Part shown: piece after piece, positions 47,006 through 56,955 of the stretch
Layout of the letters: each line of letters starts with the position of its first letter
How positions within the stretch are numbered: the stretch's first letter is position 1
Origin: Pannonibacter sp. XCT-53
GTDB taxonomy: Bacteria; Pseudomonadota; Alphaproteobacteria; Rhizobiales; Stappiaceae
Length of the DNA: 64,000 nucleotides
Direction of reading: 5' to 3'
NCBI RefSeq assembly: GCF_009915765.1
Contig: NZ_JAABLQ010000001.1
Location: 2,914,001 to 2,978,000, forward strand
Notes under the pieces: model-generated
What the model saw: only the letters and a program-made list of their open reading frames with translations
What the model was told of the DNA's origin: nothing
Databases searched by the model: none
Translations under genes and position numbers: made by a program

Positions 47006-48048
47006 GCCTTTCCTCCTCGCGCCCGCGCGGTTTCCGTTTTCCCGTCCTGGTCGGCGACGTGGGCGGGACCAATGCCCGCTTCGCGCTGGTGATGGACGCC
47101 ACGCAGCCGGCGCTGCCGCTGCCGGCGGTCGCCACCGCCGACTATCCGGACATCACCGCCGCGATCCAGGCCTCGATCGCCGAGGCCCGCGCGCCGCAGC
47201 CCCGCAGCGCGATCATCGCCGTGGCCGGGCCGGTCACCGGTGACCGGATCCCGCTGACCAACGCCCACTGGGTGGTCGAGCCGCTGCAGATGATCGACAG
47301 CCTGATGCTGGAAGACGTGGTGATCCTCAACGACTTCGAGGCGCAGGCGCTGGCGCTGCCGGGTCTGGCAGGCGCCGACATCGAGCAGATCGGCAGCGGC
47401 ACGGCTCTGGCCGGGGCGTCCAAGTTCGTGCTCGGACCGGGCACGGGGCTCGGTGCGGCCGCCATGATCCATGCGGCCGACACCTGGATCCCGGTTCCGG
47501 GCGAAGGCGGCCATGTGGAGCTTGGCCCCGTCACCGACGACGACTTCCTGATCTGGCCGCATGTGGAGCGCGCCGGCGGGCGCGTCGGCGCCGAACAGCT
47601 TCTCTCCGGCACCGGCCTGCCGATGCTGGCCCGGGCCGTGGCCACCGCGCGCAAGGCCGACCGCGACTTCCGCAAGGGGGCCGAGATCACCCGTGCCGCC
47701 AGCGACGGCGATCCGGTGGCGGTGGAAACGCTGCAGGTCTTTGCCCGCTGCCTCGGCCGTGTCGCCGGCGATTTCGCCCTGACCGTGCTGGCGCGCGGCG
47801 GCGTCTACATCACCGGGGGCGTGACGTCCTACATTGCCGACTACCTGCGTGACGGCGGGTTCCGGGCGGCCTTCGAGGCCAAGGCCCCGCATGCGGGCCT
47901 GATGGCCTCGATCCCGACCTTCCTGATCCGGCATCCGAACCCGGCGCTGGAAGGGCTTGCGGCCTTTGCCCGCACGCCGGCCCTGTTCGCGGTCGGCACC
48001 GCCGGCCGGCAATGGACCCGGGCCGGGGCCCTGACCGTGCCGCACTGA
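47002..48048 (+). CDS. glk: Glucokinase
   Basis: This enzyme phosphorylates glucose with ATP to glucose-6-phosphate. The 348-residue protein of the bacterial glucokinase (Glk) family has [15 protein letters not shown] (ATP phosphate loop), [36 protein letters not shown] and GVYITGGV. It is translationally coupled to mgsA by an ATGA overlap. Pairing entry of glucose into glycolysis with the methylglyoxal overflow valve is functionally sensible; that link is inference. Confidence 0.94.
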   Translation: MSLSSSRPRGFRFPVLVGDVGGTNARFALVMDATQPALPLPAVATADYPDITAAIQASIAEARAPQPRSAIIAVAGPVTGDRIPLTNAHWVVEPLQMIDSLMLEDVVILNDFEAQALALPGLAGADIEQIGSGTALAGASKFVLGPGTGLGAAAMIHAADTWIPVPGEGGHVELGPVTDDDFLIWPHVERAGGRVGAEQLLSGTGLPMLARAVATARKADRDFRKGAEITRAASDGDPVAVETLQVFARCLGRVAGDFALTVLARGGVYITGGVTSYIADYLRDGGFRAAFEAKAPHAGLMASIPTFLIRHPNPALEGLAAFARTPALFAVGTAGRQWTRAGALTVPH

Positions 48049-48078
48049 GCGGGCGCAAGCCGGAAAGGCCCTTCTCCG

Positions 48079-50550
48079 TTGGCCGAGGCTCCTGCTCCCC
48101 TGCCGATTGATGCGGTGCTGCCGGAGCTGCTCTCCGTGCTGCAGCGCAGCTCCTCGGCCGTGCTCGTCGCCGAGCCCGGTGCCGGCAAGACGACGCGCGT
48201 GCCGCTGGCGCTTCTTACCGCCGACTGGACCGACGGCCGCCGGATCCTCGTTCTGGAACCCCGGCGGCTGGCCGCGCGTGCGGCGGCGCGGCGCATGGCG
48301 GAGACGCTGGGAGAGCCTGTCGGCGAGACGGTCGGTTACCGGGTGCGCATGGATGCCAAGGTTTCGGCCCGCACGCGCATCGAGGTGGTGACCGAGGGTG
48401 TCTTCACCCGCATGATCCTCGACGAGCCGGAACTGCCCGGCATCGCCTGCGTCCTCTTCGACGAATTCCACGAACGCTCGCTGGACGGCGACCTTGGCCT
48501 CGCGCTGGCGCTCGACGTGCAGGGCGCGCTGCGCGACGACCTGCGACTGGTGCCGATGTCGGCGACGCTGGATGCGGCCTCCGTCGCGCGGCTGCTCGGC
48601 GATGCGCCGGTGATCGAGAGCAAGGGCCGCAGCTTCCCCGTGGAGACGCGCTACCTCGGCCGCAGTCCGGACGAGCGCATCGAGCCGCAAGTGGTTCGCG
48701 CCATCCGCAAGGCGCTGGCCGAGGAAAGCGGGTCGCTGCTCGTCTTCCTGCCCGGACAGGGCGAGATCCGCCGGGTGGCGGAGATGCTGGAGGGCCAGGT
48801 CGGCCCCACGGTCCAGATTGCCCCGCTCTATGGCGCGCTCGACGGCAAGGCGCAGGATCTGGCGATCCGGCCCGCCGGACCGGGCCTGCGCAAGGTGGTG
48901 CTGGCCACTTCCATCGCCCAGACCTCGCTGACCATCGAGGGGGTGCGCGTCGTCATCGACAGCGGGCTGTCACGGGTGCCGCGCTATGAGCCGCAGACCG
49001 GGCTGACGCGACTGGAAACGGTGCGCGTCGCACGCGCCACCGCCGATCAGCGGCGCGGCCGCGCCGGGCGAACCGAACCGGGCGTCTGCTACCGGCTGTG
49101 GGACGAGGCGCAGACACAGGCGCTGGCCGCCGCCGAGCGGCCCGAGATCCTCGAGGCCGACCTCTCCTCGCTGCTGCTGGACCTGGCCGCCTGGGGCACC
49201 AGCGATCCGGCCAGCCTGAGCTTTCCCGACCAGCCTCCCGCCGCCGCCCTGCAGGAAGCACGCAGCCTGCTGCAAGGCTGTCACGCTCTGGACGGCGCCG
49301 GTCGCCTGACGCCGCATGGCAAGCGCCTCGCCCGGCTGCCGCTTGCACCGCGACTGGCGCACATGCTGGTGGAGGCCGAAGGACTGGGCCTCGGCCGGCT
49401 GGCGGCCGATGTCGCCGCGATCCTGAGCGAGCCGGGCCTCGGCGGGCAGGATGTGGACCTGCGCGAGCGGGTGCGGCGCCTCAGGGCCGACGGAAGCCCG
49501 CGCGCCCGCGACGCCCGGGCGCTGGCCACCCGCTGGCGCGATCTGGCCGGGCGGAGCCGGGGAAGCCAGGATGCGGATCTGCCCGAACAGGCCGGCGAGG
49601 TGCTGGCGCTGGCCTATCCCGAGCGCGTCGCACAGCAGCGCGGCCAGCGCGGCCGCTTCCGTCTTGCCAACGGGCGCGGCGCCGACATGCCGGAAGAGCT
49701 GGCGCTGGCCGCCGAGCCCTTCCTGGCCGTGGCCGACATCCAGGGCAAGGCTGCGAGCGGACGCATCCTGCTGGCCGCCCCGCTCGGCCTTGATGATATC
49801 GAGACGCTGTTTGTCGCCGACATCACCGAGGAAGACGAGGTGAAGCTGGAGCCCTCCGGCGCCGTGCGGGCGCGCCGGGTGCGGCGGATGCGGGCGCTGG
49901 AGCTGGCGAGCCGCCAGATCAGTGCCCCGGACCCGGCGCTGGTCACCGCCGCGCTGGTGGAGGAACTGGCGCGCCGGGGCGTCGCGCGCCTGCCCTGGAG
50001 CAACGACCAGCTGCGGCTGCGCGCCCGGGCCGGCTTTGTCCGGGCCGCCGGCGAGACCACCCTGCCCGACCTGTCGGACGCGGCGCTGGGGGCGACGATG
50101 CAGGCGTGGCTGGCCCCCTATCTCGCCGGCCGCAGCCGGGTCGGCGATGTCTCGGCCGAGGTGCTGGGCAACGCGCTGGCGGGGCTTCTGGGCTATGGCG
50201 GCGCGGCGGAGCTGGACCGGCTGGCGCCCTCGCATTTCACCGCGCCGACCGGCTCCAGCGTGCCGATCGACTACGGCTCGGAGGCCGGACCGACAATCTC
50301 GATCCGGGTGCAGGAGCTGTTCGGCCTGGCGCAGCATCCCTCGGTCGCCAATGGCCGCATTCCGCTGACGCTGGAGCTGCTGTCGCCCGCGCACCGGCCG
50401 ATCCAGATCACCCGCGATCTCCCCGGTTTCTGGTCAGGCTCCTGGGCGGATGTGAAGAGCGAGATGAAGGGCCGTTATCCCAAGCATCCCTGGCCGGACG
50501 ATCCGCTGAATGCCGAGGCAACGCGCCGGGCAAAACCTAGGGGAACGTGA
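48079..50550 (+). CDS. hrpB: ATP-dependent RNA helicase HrpB
   Basis: This is a DExH-box helicase of 823 residues. The order is: N-terminal PLPIDAVLPELL; Walker A AEPGAGKTTRVPLAL; motif II FDEFHERSLDGDL; motif III MSATLDA; motif VI region DQRRGRAGRTEPGVCYRLW; then the helicase-associated and HrpB C-terminal domains, ending in a conserved GRYPKHPWPDDP. The start is a TTG at 48079; the first in-frame ATG is some 70 codons in and would remove the Walker A. Its RNA targets are not well established in this family. Confidence 0.93.
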   Translation: MAEAPAPLPIDAVLPELLSVLQRSSSAVLVAEPGAGKTTRVPLALLTADWTDGRRILVLEPRRLAARAAARRMAETLGEPVGETVGYRVRMDAKVSARTRIEVVTEGVFTRMILDEPELPGIACVLFDEFHERSLDGDLGLALALDVQGALRDDLRLVPMSATLDAASVARLLGDAPVIESKGRSFPVETRYLGRSPDERIEPQVVRAIRKALAEESGSLLVFLPGQGEIRRVAEMLEGQVGPTVQIAPLYGALDGKAQDLAIRPAGPGLRKVVLATSIAQTSLTIEGVRVVIDSGLSRVPRYEPQTGLTRLETVRVARATADQRRGRAGRTEPGVCYRLWDEAQTQALAAAERPEILEADLSSLLLDLAAWGTSDPASLSFPDQPPAAALQEARSLLQGCHALDGAGRLTPHGKRLARLPLAPRLAHMLVEAEGLGLGRLAADVAAILSEPGLGGQDVDLRERVRRLRADGSPRARDARALATRWRDLAGRSRGSQDADLPEQAGEVLALAYPERVAQQRGQRGRFRLANGRGADMPEELALAAEPFLAVADIQGKAASGRILLAAPLGLDDIETLFVADITEEDEVKLEPSGAVRARRVRRMRALELASRQISAPDPALVTAALVEELARRGVARLPWSNDQLRLRARAGFVRAAGETTLPDLSDAALGATMQAWLAPYLAGRSRVGDVSAEVLGNALAGLLGYGGAAELDRLAPSHFTAPTGSSVPIDYGSEAGPTISIRVQELFGLAQHPSVANGRIPLTLELLSPAHRPIQITRDLPGFWSGSWADVKSEMKGRYPKHPWPDDPLNAEATRRAKPRGT

Positions 50551-50803
50551 CGCTCCGGTCAATTTGTGCTGGTGCAACCGTCATCGCCACGGCGGCAGCG
50601 GCGTGATAAGACAGCGGCATGCGCCGGCCTGCCGACGCCCGGCCGCCCCGATCCGGGACGGATCAGGGCTGCGTCCGGGCCGCATTCCAACCGGGCGCCC
50701 CGTGCGACGCCCGCAACCCGGACCGTCTCGCCGGCCTCCCCCGGCCGACCGTTCCTCCCGACCCATTCCAGACGACCCGTTCCAACTGACAGGATCTGCC
50801 CCC

Positions 50804-51658
50804 ATGACCGCGCTCGACGCAGCCAGCCTGATCGATGCCTTCACCGCTGGCGAAGGCTTCCCCGAAGCCGCGATTGCCGCCTGCCTTGCCACACCGGACG
50901 CGGCACGACCCGGACTGATGGCAATCGTCGAGGACCGGGCCAATGGCGGCACCGGCGCGCTGAGCCAGCACGACACCAAGGGCGATGCCTGCTTCGTCGC
51001 CCTGCACATCCTGGCCGAGCAGCGCGCGACCGAGGCCTTCCAGCCGCTGCTGCGGCTGTTGCAGAGCGAGACGCAGGACCTGGAATCGCTGTTCGGCGAC
51101 GCCATGACCGAGACCATGGGACCAATCCTGATCGCCCTGAACCCCGGCGACTTTGCGGCTCTGGAAGCCGGCATCGCCAACCGGGCCGCCGACGCCTTTG
51201 CCCGCGACGCCATGATGGTGGCCTGGGCCCATGGCGTGCTGGCCGGCGCCGTGTCGCGCGAGCATGCGCGCGGGTTCCTCGCAAGTTTCCCGGACACGGT
51301 CCGGCCCGAGCCGGACAGCTTTCTCTGGGGCACCTATGTGGCGATTGCCGGCGATCTGGGCTTTGCCGATCTGGCACCGGTGATCGACCCGCTGTTCACC
51401 TCGGGGGCAATCGCCATGGACGAGGGCGGCTTCCGCCCGGCCGATCCGGAGGATTTCGGACATCACCTCAAGGCTGCCCGGCTGGGCGCGGAAAACGAGG
51501 CGAACCACGCGGCCTGGCTGGCGTCGAACCGCTTCTATCCGTTCGAGCACACACTGGACACGCTGCGCGACTGGTCCTGGGATGGCGACGAGGCCGAGTG
51601 GGAGGAGGTTCCCTTCCTCGCGGCTGCCGAGGACGAGACGCCGTTCGAGAAGGACTGA
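50804..51658 (+). CDS. DUF1186 domain protein
   Basis: This is a soluble, acidic, helical protein of 284 residues. It matches DUF1186 by its repeating helical pairs (ACFVALHILAEQRATEAFQP, GDAMTETMGPILIALNPGDF) and the AFARDAMMVAWAHGVLAG segment. The helices look HEAT-like, suggesting a binding scaffold. Some relatives end in a zinc-binding SEC-C motif; this one does not. The ATG at 50804 was used; upstream frame sequence is arginine-rich and not conserved-looking. The 253 bp before it show no other feature. Function unknown. Confidence 0.78.
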   Translation: MTALDAASLIDAFTAGEGFPEAAIAACLATPDAARPGLMAIVEDRANGGTGALSQHDTKGDACFVALHILAEQRATEAFQPLLRLLQSETQDLESLFGDAMTETMGPILIALNPGDFAALEAGIANRAADAFARDAMMVAWAHGVLAGAVSREHARGFLASFPDTVRPEPDSFLWGTYVAIAGDLGFADLAPVIDPLFTSGAIAMDEGGFRPADPEDFGHHLKAARLGAENEANHAAWLASNRFYPFEHTLDTLRDWSWDGDEAEWEEVPFLAAAEDETPFEKD

Positions 51659-51675
51659 TCCGGGGCCGCTGCCGA

Positions 51676-51720
51676 CCCCAGCCCCAGCACCAGCACCAGC
51701 CCCAGCCCCCAGCCCCCAGC
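51676..51720. repeat. CCCCAG/CACCAG low-complexity repeat
   Basis: About seven imperfect hexamers (CCCCAG, CACCAG) directly follow the DUF1186 stop. It is a slippage-prone simple repeat with no coding role evident. Confidence 0.7.
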
Positions 51721-51753
51721 CCGGACCGGTCGCCTCGCCCGGCCCGAAATGCG

Positions 51754-51792
51754 CAAGCCGCCGTGAGAGACCCACGGCGGCTTGTTCTTTTG
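51754..51792 (+). terminator. Intrinsic terminator after DUF1186
   Basis: A perfect 12-bp stem (CAAGCCGCCGTG at 51754-51765, CACGGCGGCTTG at 51773-51784) with a 7-nt loop is followed by TTCTTTT. On the minus strand the stem is preceded by A-rich bases, so it may also stop transcripts from putA. Confidence 0.85.
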
Positions 51793-51890
51793 GTCTGCGA
51801 TGGGGCGCAGGTGCACCAAGCCCCGGTCCGACGGGCCGGGGCCTGACTTGTCCGGACCTCTTGCCGGGTCCGGGACAAACGGAGGGACGC

Positions 51891-54800
51891 TTACTCGCCC
51901 GAATGGGCGAGCAGCGAGGCGTTGCCGCCGGAGGCTGCGGTGTTGATCGACACCACCTGCTCCAGCGCAAAGCGCTGCAGATAGGCCGGGCCGCCTGCCT
52001 TCGGGCCGGTGCCGGAGAGCCCCGAGCCGCCGAAGGGCTGCGTGCCGACGACCGCGCCGATGGTGTTGCGGTTGACGTAGACGTTGCCGACCGACAGGCG
52101 GTCGACGACGCGCTTCACCGTCGCGTCGATGCGGCTGTGCACGCCGAGGGTCAGGCCGTAGCCGGTGGCCGCAATGCTGTCGAGCATCGCGTCAAAGTCC
52201 TTGGCCTTGTAGCGCACCACATGCAGCACCGGGCCGAAGACCTCGCGGGTGAGGTCTTCCGGACGGTCGAGCATCACGATATGCGGGGCGACATAGGTGC
52301 CGCCGGACAGCGCGCCGCCGGGAACCTTGCCGGCAAACTTGATGCGGCCGAGCTTGTCCATCTGGGCAAGGTGCGACAGGATGTTGTCGCGCGCCTCGGC
52401 GTCGATCACCGGACCGATGTCCGTGGTCGTCAGGCGCGGATCGCCCAGCTCCAGCTCCCTGGCCGCCCCCTCGATCATCTCGATCAGGTGATCGGCAACA
52501 TCTTCCTGCAGATAGACGAGACGCAGGGCCGAGCAGCGCTGGCCGGCCGAGCGGAAGGCCGAGGTGATGACGTCGTCGCAGACCTGTTCCGGCAGGGCCG
52601 TCGCGTCCACCAGCATGGCGTTGATGCCGCCGGTCTCGGCGATCAGCGGCACGATGGGCCCACGCTTGGTGGCAAGCGCGCCATTGATCGCCCAGGCGGT
52701 CTCGGTCGAACCGGTGAAGGCGACACCGCCGACATGCGGGTGACCGGTGAGCGCGGCGCCGACACGGCCATCGCCGGGCACGAACACGAGCGCCTCTTCC
52801 GGCACGCCGGCCTCATGCAGCATCTTCACCGCCTCGAAGGCGACGAGCGGCGTCTGCTCGGCCGGCTTGGCGACCACGGCGTTGCCGGCGACGAGCGCTG
52901 CGGCCACCTGACCAAGGAAGATGGCCAGCGGGAAGTTCCAGGGCGAGATGCAGACGAAGACGCCGCGGCCGCGCAGGCGGTAGCGGTTTTCCTCACCGGT
53001 CGGCCCCGGCATCAGCCGGCCTTCACCGAACAGGCCCCGGGCCTCGGCGGCGTAATAGCGGCAGAAGTCGACCGCCTCGCGGATCTCGGCAATACCGTCC
53101 GAGAGCGTCTTGCCGGCTTCCACGGCCAGCAGCGTCATCAGGCGGTCGCGCCTGGCTTCCATGAGGTCAGCCATCTTTTCCAGCGCGGCGGCGCGGGTCT
53201 CGACCGGGGTGCGCGACCAGCCCTCAAAGCCCTTGGCGGCAACGACCATCGCGGCAGAGGCGAGGGATACGTCCGCCTCGATCACTTCCCCGACGACCAG
53301 GCTGCCGTCGATGGGCGAGCGCAGCGGACGGGCAGCGCCGGTGGCCTCGTGGCCGGGAACCAGCGGGCGGGCCGTGCCGGCCGGCAGGCCGACGGCCGCC
53401 ATGCCGGCCAGGAGCTGCTGCCGCTCGGCAGCATGGCCAAGCTCGAGACCGGCAGAGTTGGCGCGCGAGCTGCCGTAAAGGCCTTCGGGGCGCGGAATGG
53501 AGCTGTTGCGGGCGCGGTCGCCCCCTTCGAGGATATCACCAGGACGTTGCAGCATCTGACCCACCGGGATGGAAGCGTCTCCGACGATGGAGACGAAGGA
53601 AGAATTGGCGCCGTTCTCGAGCAGGCGCCGGACGAGATAGGCGAGGAGATCCTTGTGGCCGCCGACCGGCGCATAGACGCGGCAGGGGAAGCCGTCGCGC
53701 TCGACCACGGACTTGTAGAGGCTCTCGCCCATGCCATGCAGGCGCTGGAACTCGTAGCCGCCCTGGTTGCCGGCCATTTCCTGGATCTGGGCAACGGTAA
53801 GGGCGTTGTGCGTGGCAAACTGCGGGTAGAGCACATCGCGCGCGGCCAGCATGCGGCGGGCGCAGGCGAGATAGGACAGGTCCGTCGCCGCCTTGCGGGA
53901 GAAGACCGGATAGTCGGCAAGGCCGCGCTCCTGCGCGCGCTTCACTTCCGTATCCCAGTAGGCGCCCTTGACGAGGCGCACCATCAGGCGGCGGTTGTGC
54001 AGGCGGGCCAGGTCAATCAGCCAGTCGATGACCTCGCGGCCGCGCTTCTGGTAGGCCTGCACCGCAAGGCCGAAGCCGTCCCAGCCGTCCAGCACGGGAT
54101 GCGCGACGATGGCGGCGATGAGGTCGAGCGAGATCTCGAGCCGGTCGGCCTCTTCCGCGTCGATGGTGAAGTTGAGATTGTAGCCGCGGGCCATCTTCAC
54201 GAGGTCGAGGACCTTCGGCAGCAGCTCGGTCTCGACGCGCTTGCCCTTGGTCGCCTCGTAGCGCGGATGCAGGGCCGACAGCTTGACGGAGATGCCCGGA
54301 CGGTCCGGCAGCGGCTTGTCGCCGGCGGCCTTGCCGATGGCCTCGATGGCGTCGGCATAGGAGCGGAAATAGCGGTCGGCGTCGTCCTGGGTACGCGCGC
54401 CTTCGCCGAGCATGTCATAGGAGAAACGGTAGCCCTTCGGCTCCTGGCCGCTGGCGCGCGACAGGGCCTTGGAAATGGTCTCGCCCAGAACGAACTGGTG
54501 GCCGAGCAGGCGCATCGCCTGCTTGGTGGCGGTGCGCACCGCCGGCATGCCGAGGCGCTTGACCAGCGAGGCCAGGATGGTGTCCGGCGTATCGCCCGGG
54601 TGCAGCAGGCGCGAGGTGATGCCCAGCGCCCAGGACGAGGCGGACACCAGCCAGGTGTCGGACTTCATGCCGTCGCCTTCGCCAAACTTGGCAGCAGCCA
54701 GCTTGTCCTCGATCAGCTTGTCGGCGGTCGCCGCATCCGGCACGCGCAGCAGCGCCTCGGCCAGCACCATCATGGCAAGGCCTTCGCGGGTGGTCAGACC

Positions 54801-55019
54801 AAACTCGCGCATGAAGTCCTCGACACCGCCAAGGCCCGAGCGCGTGGCGCGCATGGTCTGGATGTAGTCGGTGGCCTTGGCGTCGATGCGGGATTCCGCA
54901 TCCGGCGACAGCCGCGTTTCGGCCAGCATGCGCTTGACGAGATCGGCATCCTCCGGCGCGAAGTCGGACCGGAAGGGAGCGGTGGATTCGAGGGCGTTGA
55001 GGGCGTTGACCGACTGCAC
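51891..55019 (-). CDS. putA: Bifunctional proline dehydrogenase / glutamate-semialdehyde dehydrogenase
   Basis: PutA oxidises proline to glutamate in two steps with FAD and NAD+, passing the intermediate internally. The 1042-residue protein lacks the N-terminal ribbon-helix-helix DNA-binding domain of long PutAs. The PRODH barrel (about 130-450) includes ISVKLSALHPRYE and MVRLVKGAYWD. The ALDH domain (about 520-1000) includes SPWNFPLAIFLGQ, ETGGINAMLVD and the catalytic Cys in SAGQRCSALRL. The start is a GTG (55017-55019) with GGAG upstream. A divergent Lrp-type gene is its likely activator. Confidence 0.96.
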   Translation of the reverse strand: MQSVNALNALESTAPFRSDFAPEDADLVKRMLAETRLSPDAESRIDAKATDYIQTMRATRSGLGGVEDFMREFGLTTREGLAMMVLAEALLRVPDAATADKLIEDKLAAAKFGEGDGMKSDTWLVSASSWALGITSRLLHPGDTPDTILASLVKRLGMPAVRTATKQAMRLLGHQFVLGETISKALSRASGQEPKGYRFSYDMLGEGARTQDDADRYFRSYADAIEAIGKAAGDKPLPDRPGISVKLSALHPRYEATKGKRVETELLPKVLDLVKMARGYNLNFTIDAEEADRLEISLDLIAAIVAHPVLDGWDGFGLAVQAYQKRGREVIDWLIDLARLHNRRLMVRLVKGAYWDTEVKRAQERGLADYPVFSRKAATDLSYLACARRMLAARDVLYPQFATHNALTVAQIQEMAGNQGGYEFQRLHGMGESLYKSVVERDGFPCRVYAPVGGHKDLLAYLVRRLLENGANSSFVSIVGDASIPVGQMLQRPGDILEGGDRARNSSIPRPEGLYGSSRANSAGLELGHAAERQQLLAGMAAVGLPAGTARPLVPGHEATGAARPLRSPIDGSLVVGEVIEADVSLASAAMVVAAKGFEGWSRTPVETRAAALEKMADLMEARRDRLMTLLAVEAGKTLSDGIAEIREAVDFCRYYAAEARGLFGEGRLMPGPTGEENRYRLRGRGVFVCISPWNFPLAIFLGQVAAALVAGNAVVAKPAEQTPLVAFEAVKMLHEAGVPEEALVFVPGDGRVGAALTGHPHVGGVAFTGSTETAWAINGALATKRGPIVPLIAETGGINAMLVDATALPEQVCDDVITSAFRSAGQRCSALRLVYLQEDVADHLIEMIEGAARELELGDPRLTTTDIGPVIDAEARDNILSHLAQMDKLGRIKFAGKVPGGALSGGTYVAPHIVMLDRPEDLTREVFGPVLHVVRYKAKDFDAMLDSIAATGYGLTLGVHSRIDATVKRVVDRLSVGNVYVNRNTIGAVVGTQPFGGSGLSGTGPKAGGPAYLQRFALEQVVSINTAASGGNASLLAHSGE

Positions 55020-55148
55020 GGGGATTCTCCGCTTTCACCGCCGAAAAACCGGCGGCAACCTGATTTTCCGCGAAGATACCAGCGGTTATGCCTTCTTTTC
55101 CGGGTATTTTGGGCCTATTCTCCGAAAAAACAAATTTTGAAGGGCGTC
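55020..55148. promoter_or_regulatory. putA-putR divergent promoter region
   Basis: This 129-bp gap is more A/T-rich than its flanks. It has three similar short motifs, TTTTCCGCGAA, TTTTCCGGGTA and TTCTCCGAAAA, spaced through 55060-55135. Lrp-type proteins bind such repeated, loosely conserved sites, so regulator binding here is likely. Exact promoters were not resolved. Confidence 0.5.
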
Positions 55149-55622
55149 ATGACCGACAATTCCCCGGATCTTGACCGGATCGACCGAAAGATCCTCGGCG
55201 TGCTGCAGACCGACGGTCGCATCACCACCACCGATCTGGCCGACAAGGTGGGGCTTTCGCCCACTGCCACCGCCGACCGGATGAAGCGCCTGATCCGCGA
55301 CGGCTACATCCTGCGCTTCACGGCGGAGCTGAACCCGCAGAAGCTGAACCTGTCGCTGCTGGTCTTTGTCGAGGTGAAGCTGGACAAGACGACGGCGGAC
55401 GTCTTCGACGCCTTCGCCGCCGCCGTTTCGCGGTCTCCGGAGGTGCTGGAATGCCATATGGTGGCCGGCGGCTTCGATTATCTGGTGAAGAGTAGGGTGC
55501 GGGACATGACGCATTACCGGCAGTTTCTCGCCGAGGTGATCCTCAACCTGCCCGGCGTGCGCGAAACCCACACCTATGCGGTGATGGAGGACGTGAAGGA
55601 CACGCATGTGCTTCCCATCTGA
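55149..55622 (+). CDS. putR: Lrp/AsnC family regulator, probable PutR
   Basis: This 157-residue leucine-responsive-type regulator has an N-terminal HTH (LDRIDRKILGVLQTDGRITT, then ADKVGLSPTATADRMKRL) and a C-terminal RAM ligand-binding domain (about 70-150, with ECHMVAGGFDYLVK). It is divergent from putA across 129 bp. In Rhizobiales such a gene is the proline-responsive activator PutR, and short PutAs need a separate regulator. The name rests on context and family, not on proof. Confidence 0.88.
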   Translation: MTDNSPDLDRIDRKILGVLQTDGRITTTDLADKVGLSPTATADRMKRLIRDGYILRFTAELNPQKLNLSLLVFVEVKLDKTTADVFDAFAAAVSRSPEVLECHMVAGGFDYLVKSRVRDMTHYRQFLAEVILNLPGVRETHTYAVMEDVKDTHVLPI

Positions 55623-55725
55623 GCCGGCGCGTGCCAGCGTCACGGAGCTGTGTGTTGACCGTCATCGAGGCGGCACGGCACCAAGTCTTTCAGCAAAGAT
55701 GATGCAGGTTCAGGGAGTTGTTTCG

Positions 55726-56955
55726 ATGCAGGTGATCCGCCGCCGGTTCTTGCAGGGCCTTGCCGCCGTCTCCCTCGTGGCGGTCCTGGCGACGGGCCCC
55801 ACCCTCGCGGCCGGGCCGGACGACTGGGCCGGCATCAAGGAGGACGCAAAGGGCCAGACCGTCTATTTCCACGCCTGGGGCGGCGAGCCGCGCATCAACG
55901 CCTATATCGACTGGGTCGCCGGCGAGCTGAAAGAGCAGTATGGCGTGACGCTGGAACACGTGAAGGTCGATGACACCGCCAATGTGGTCGCGCGGGTGCT
56001 GGCCGAGAAGACCGCCGGCAAGACCAGTGGCGGCGCGGTGGATCTCGTCTGGATCAACGGCGAGAACTTCGCGGCCATGAAGCGGGAAGGCCTGCTGCAG
56101 GCCGGGGCCTGGGCCGAACGCCTGCCGAACTGGGCGCTGGTCGATGTCGAGGGCAAGCCGACCGTGCGGCGCGACTTCGGCGTGCCGACCGACGGGCTGG
56201 AAAGCCCCTGGGGCATGGCGAAGCTGGTGTTCATGCATGACAGCGCAAGACTGGCCGAAGCCCCGGCCTCGCTGCAGGCGCTGGCCGAGTTTGCCAAGGC
56301 GAACCCGGGACGCTTCACCTATCCGCAGCCGCCGAACTTCCATGGCTCGACCTTCCTGAAACAGGCGCTGGCCACCCTGATCGACGATCCTGCACGTCTG
56401 CAGCAGCCGGTTGATCCGGCACGGTTCGACGCCGATACGGCCAAGCTCTTCGCCTGGCTGGACGCGCTGCACCCGCATCTGTGGCGCAGCGGACGGGCCT
56501 TCCCGGCCTCGGCAGCCGCACTGCGCCAGCTGCTTGCCGATGGCGAGATCGACATCGCCTTCAGCTTCAATCCGGGCGATGCCTCGGCCGCGATTGCAGC
56601 CGGCGAACTGCCGGACACGGTGCGCAGCTTCGTGCTGGAGGGCGGCACCATCGGCAACACCCATTTCGTCGCCATTCCCTTCAACAGCTCGGCCTCGGCC
56701 GGGGCCAAGGTGGTGGCGAATTTCCTGCTGTCGCCCGAGGCCCAGGCGCGCAAGGAGGATCCGGCAGTCTGGGGCGACCCGACCGTGCTGGACGTGGCGG
56801 CCCTGCCGGACGCCGACAGGGCCCGGTTTGCCGCCATCGACCGGGGCGCAGCCGGTCTTGGCCCCGAAGCGCTCGGACCGACGCTGCCGGAGCCGCATCC
56901 GAGCTGGATGGACGCGCTCGAGGCGGCCTGGGCCAAGCGTTACGGCGTGCAGTGA
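55726..56955 (+). CDS. ABC transporter substrate-binding protein, YnjB family
   Basis: This is a periplasmic binding protein of 409 residues. The N-terminus IRRRFLQGLAAVSLVAVL with RRxFLQ looks like a Tat signal, so it may be exported folded. The body resembles YnjB and other iron/thiamine-type binding proteins: YFHAWGGEPRINAYIDWVA, DLVWINGENFAAMK, ESPWGMAKLVFMHD and GNTHFVAIPFNSSA. The ATG at 55726 follows CAGGGAG. The permease overlaps its stop by 4 bp (GTGA). The substrate of YnjBCD systems is uncertain; I see no thiamine riboswitch upstream. Confidence 0.87.
   Translation: MQVIRRRFLQGLAAVSLVAVLATGPTLAAGPDDWAGIKEDAKGQTVYFHAWGGEPRINAYIDWVAGELKEQYGVTLEHVKVDDTANVVARVLAEKTAGKTSGGAVDLVWINGENFAAMKREGLLQAGAWAERLPNWALVDVEGKPTVRRDFGVPTDGLESPWGMAKLVFMHDSARLAEAPASLQALAEFAKANPGRFTYPQPPNFHGSTFLKQALATLIDDPARLQQPVDPARFDADTAKLFAWLDALHPHLWRSGRAFPASAAALRQLLADGEIDIAFSFNPGDASAAIAAGELPDTVRSFVLEGGTIGNTHFVAIPFNSSASAGAKVVANFLLSPEAQARKEDPAVWGDPTVLDVAALPDADRARFAAIDRGAAGLGPEALGPTLPEPHPSWMDALEAAWAKRYGVQ

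Noticed and set aside
51582..55148. Very long plus-strand open frame antisense to putA
   Set aside because: It is the shadow of a GC-rich gene. The minus strand encodes an intact PutA, and only the final part is real (the Lrp-type regulator from 55149).
55623..55725. Thiamine pyrophosphate riboswitch before the YnjB-like gene
   Set aside because: The 103-bp gap is too short and shows no THI-box sequence.
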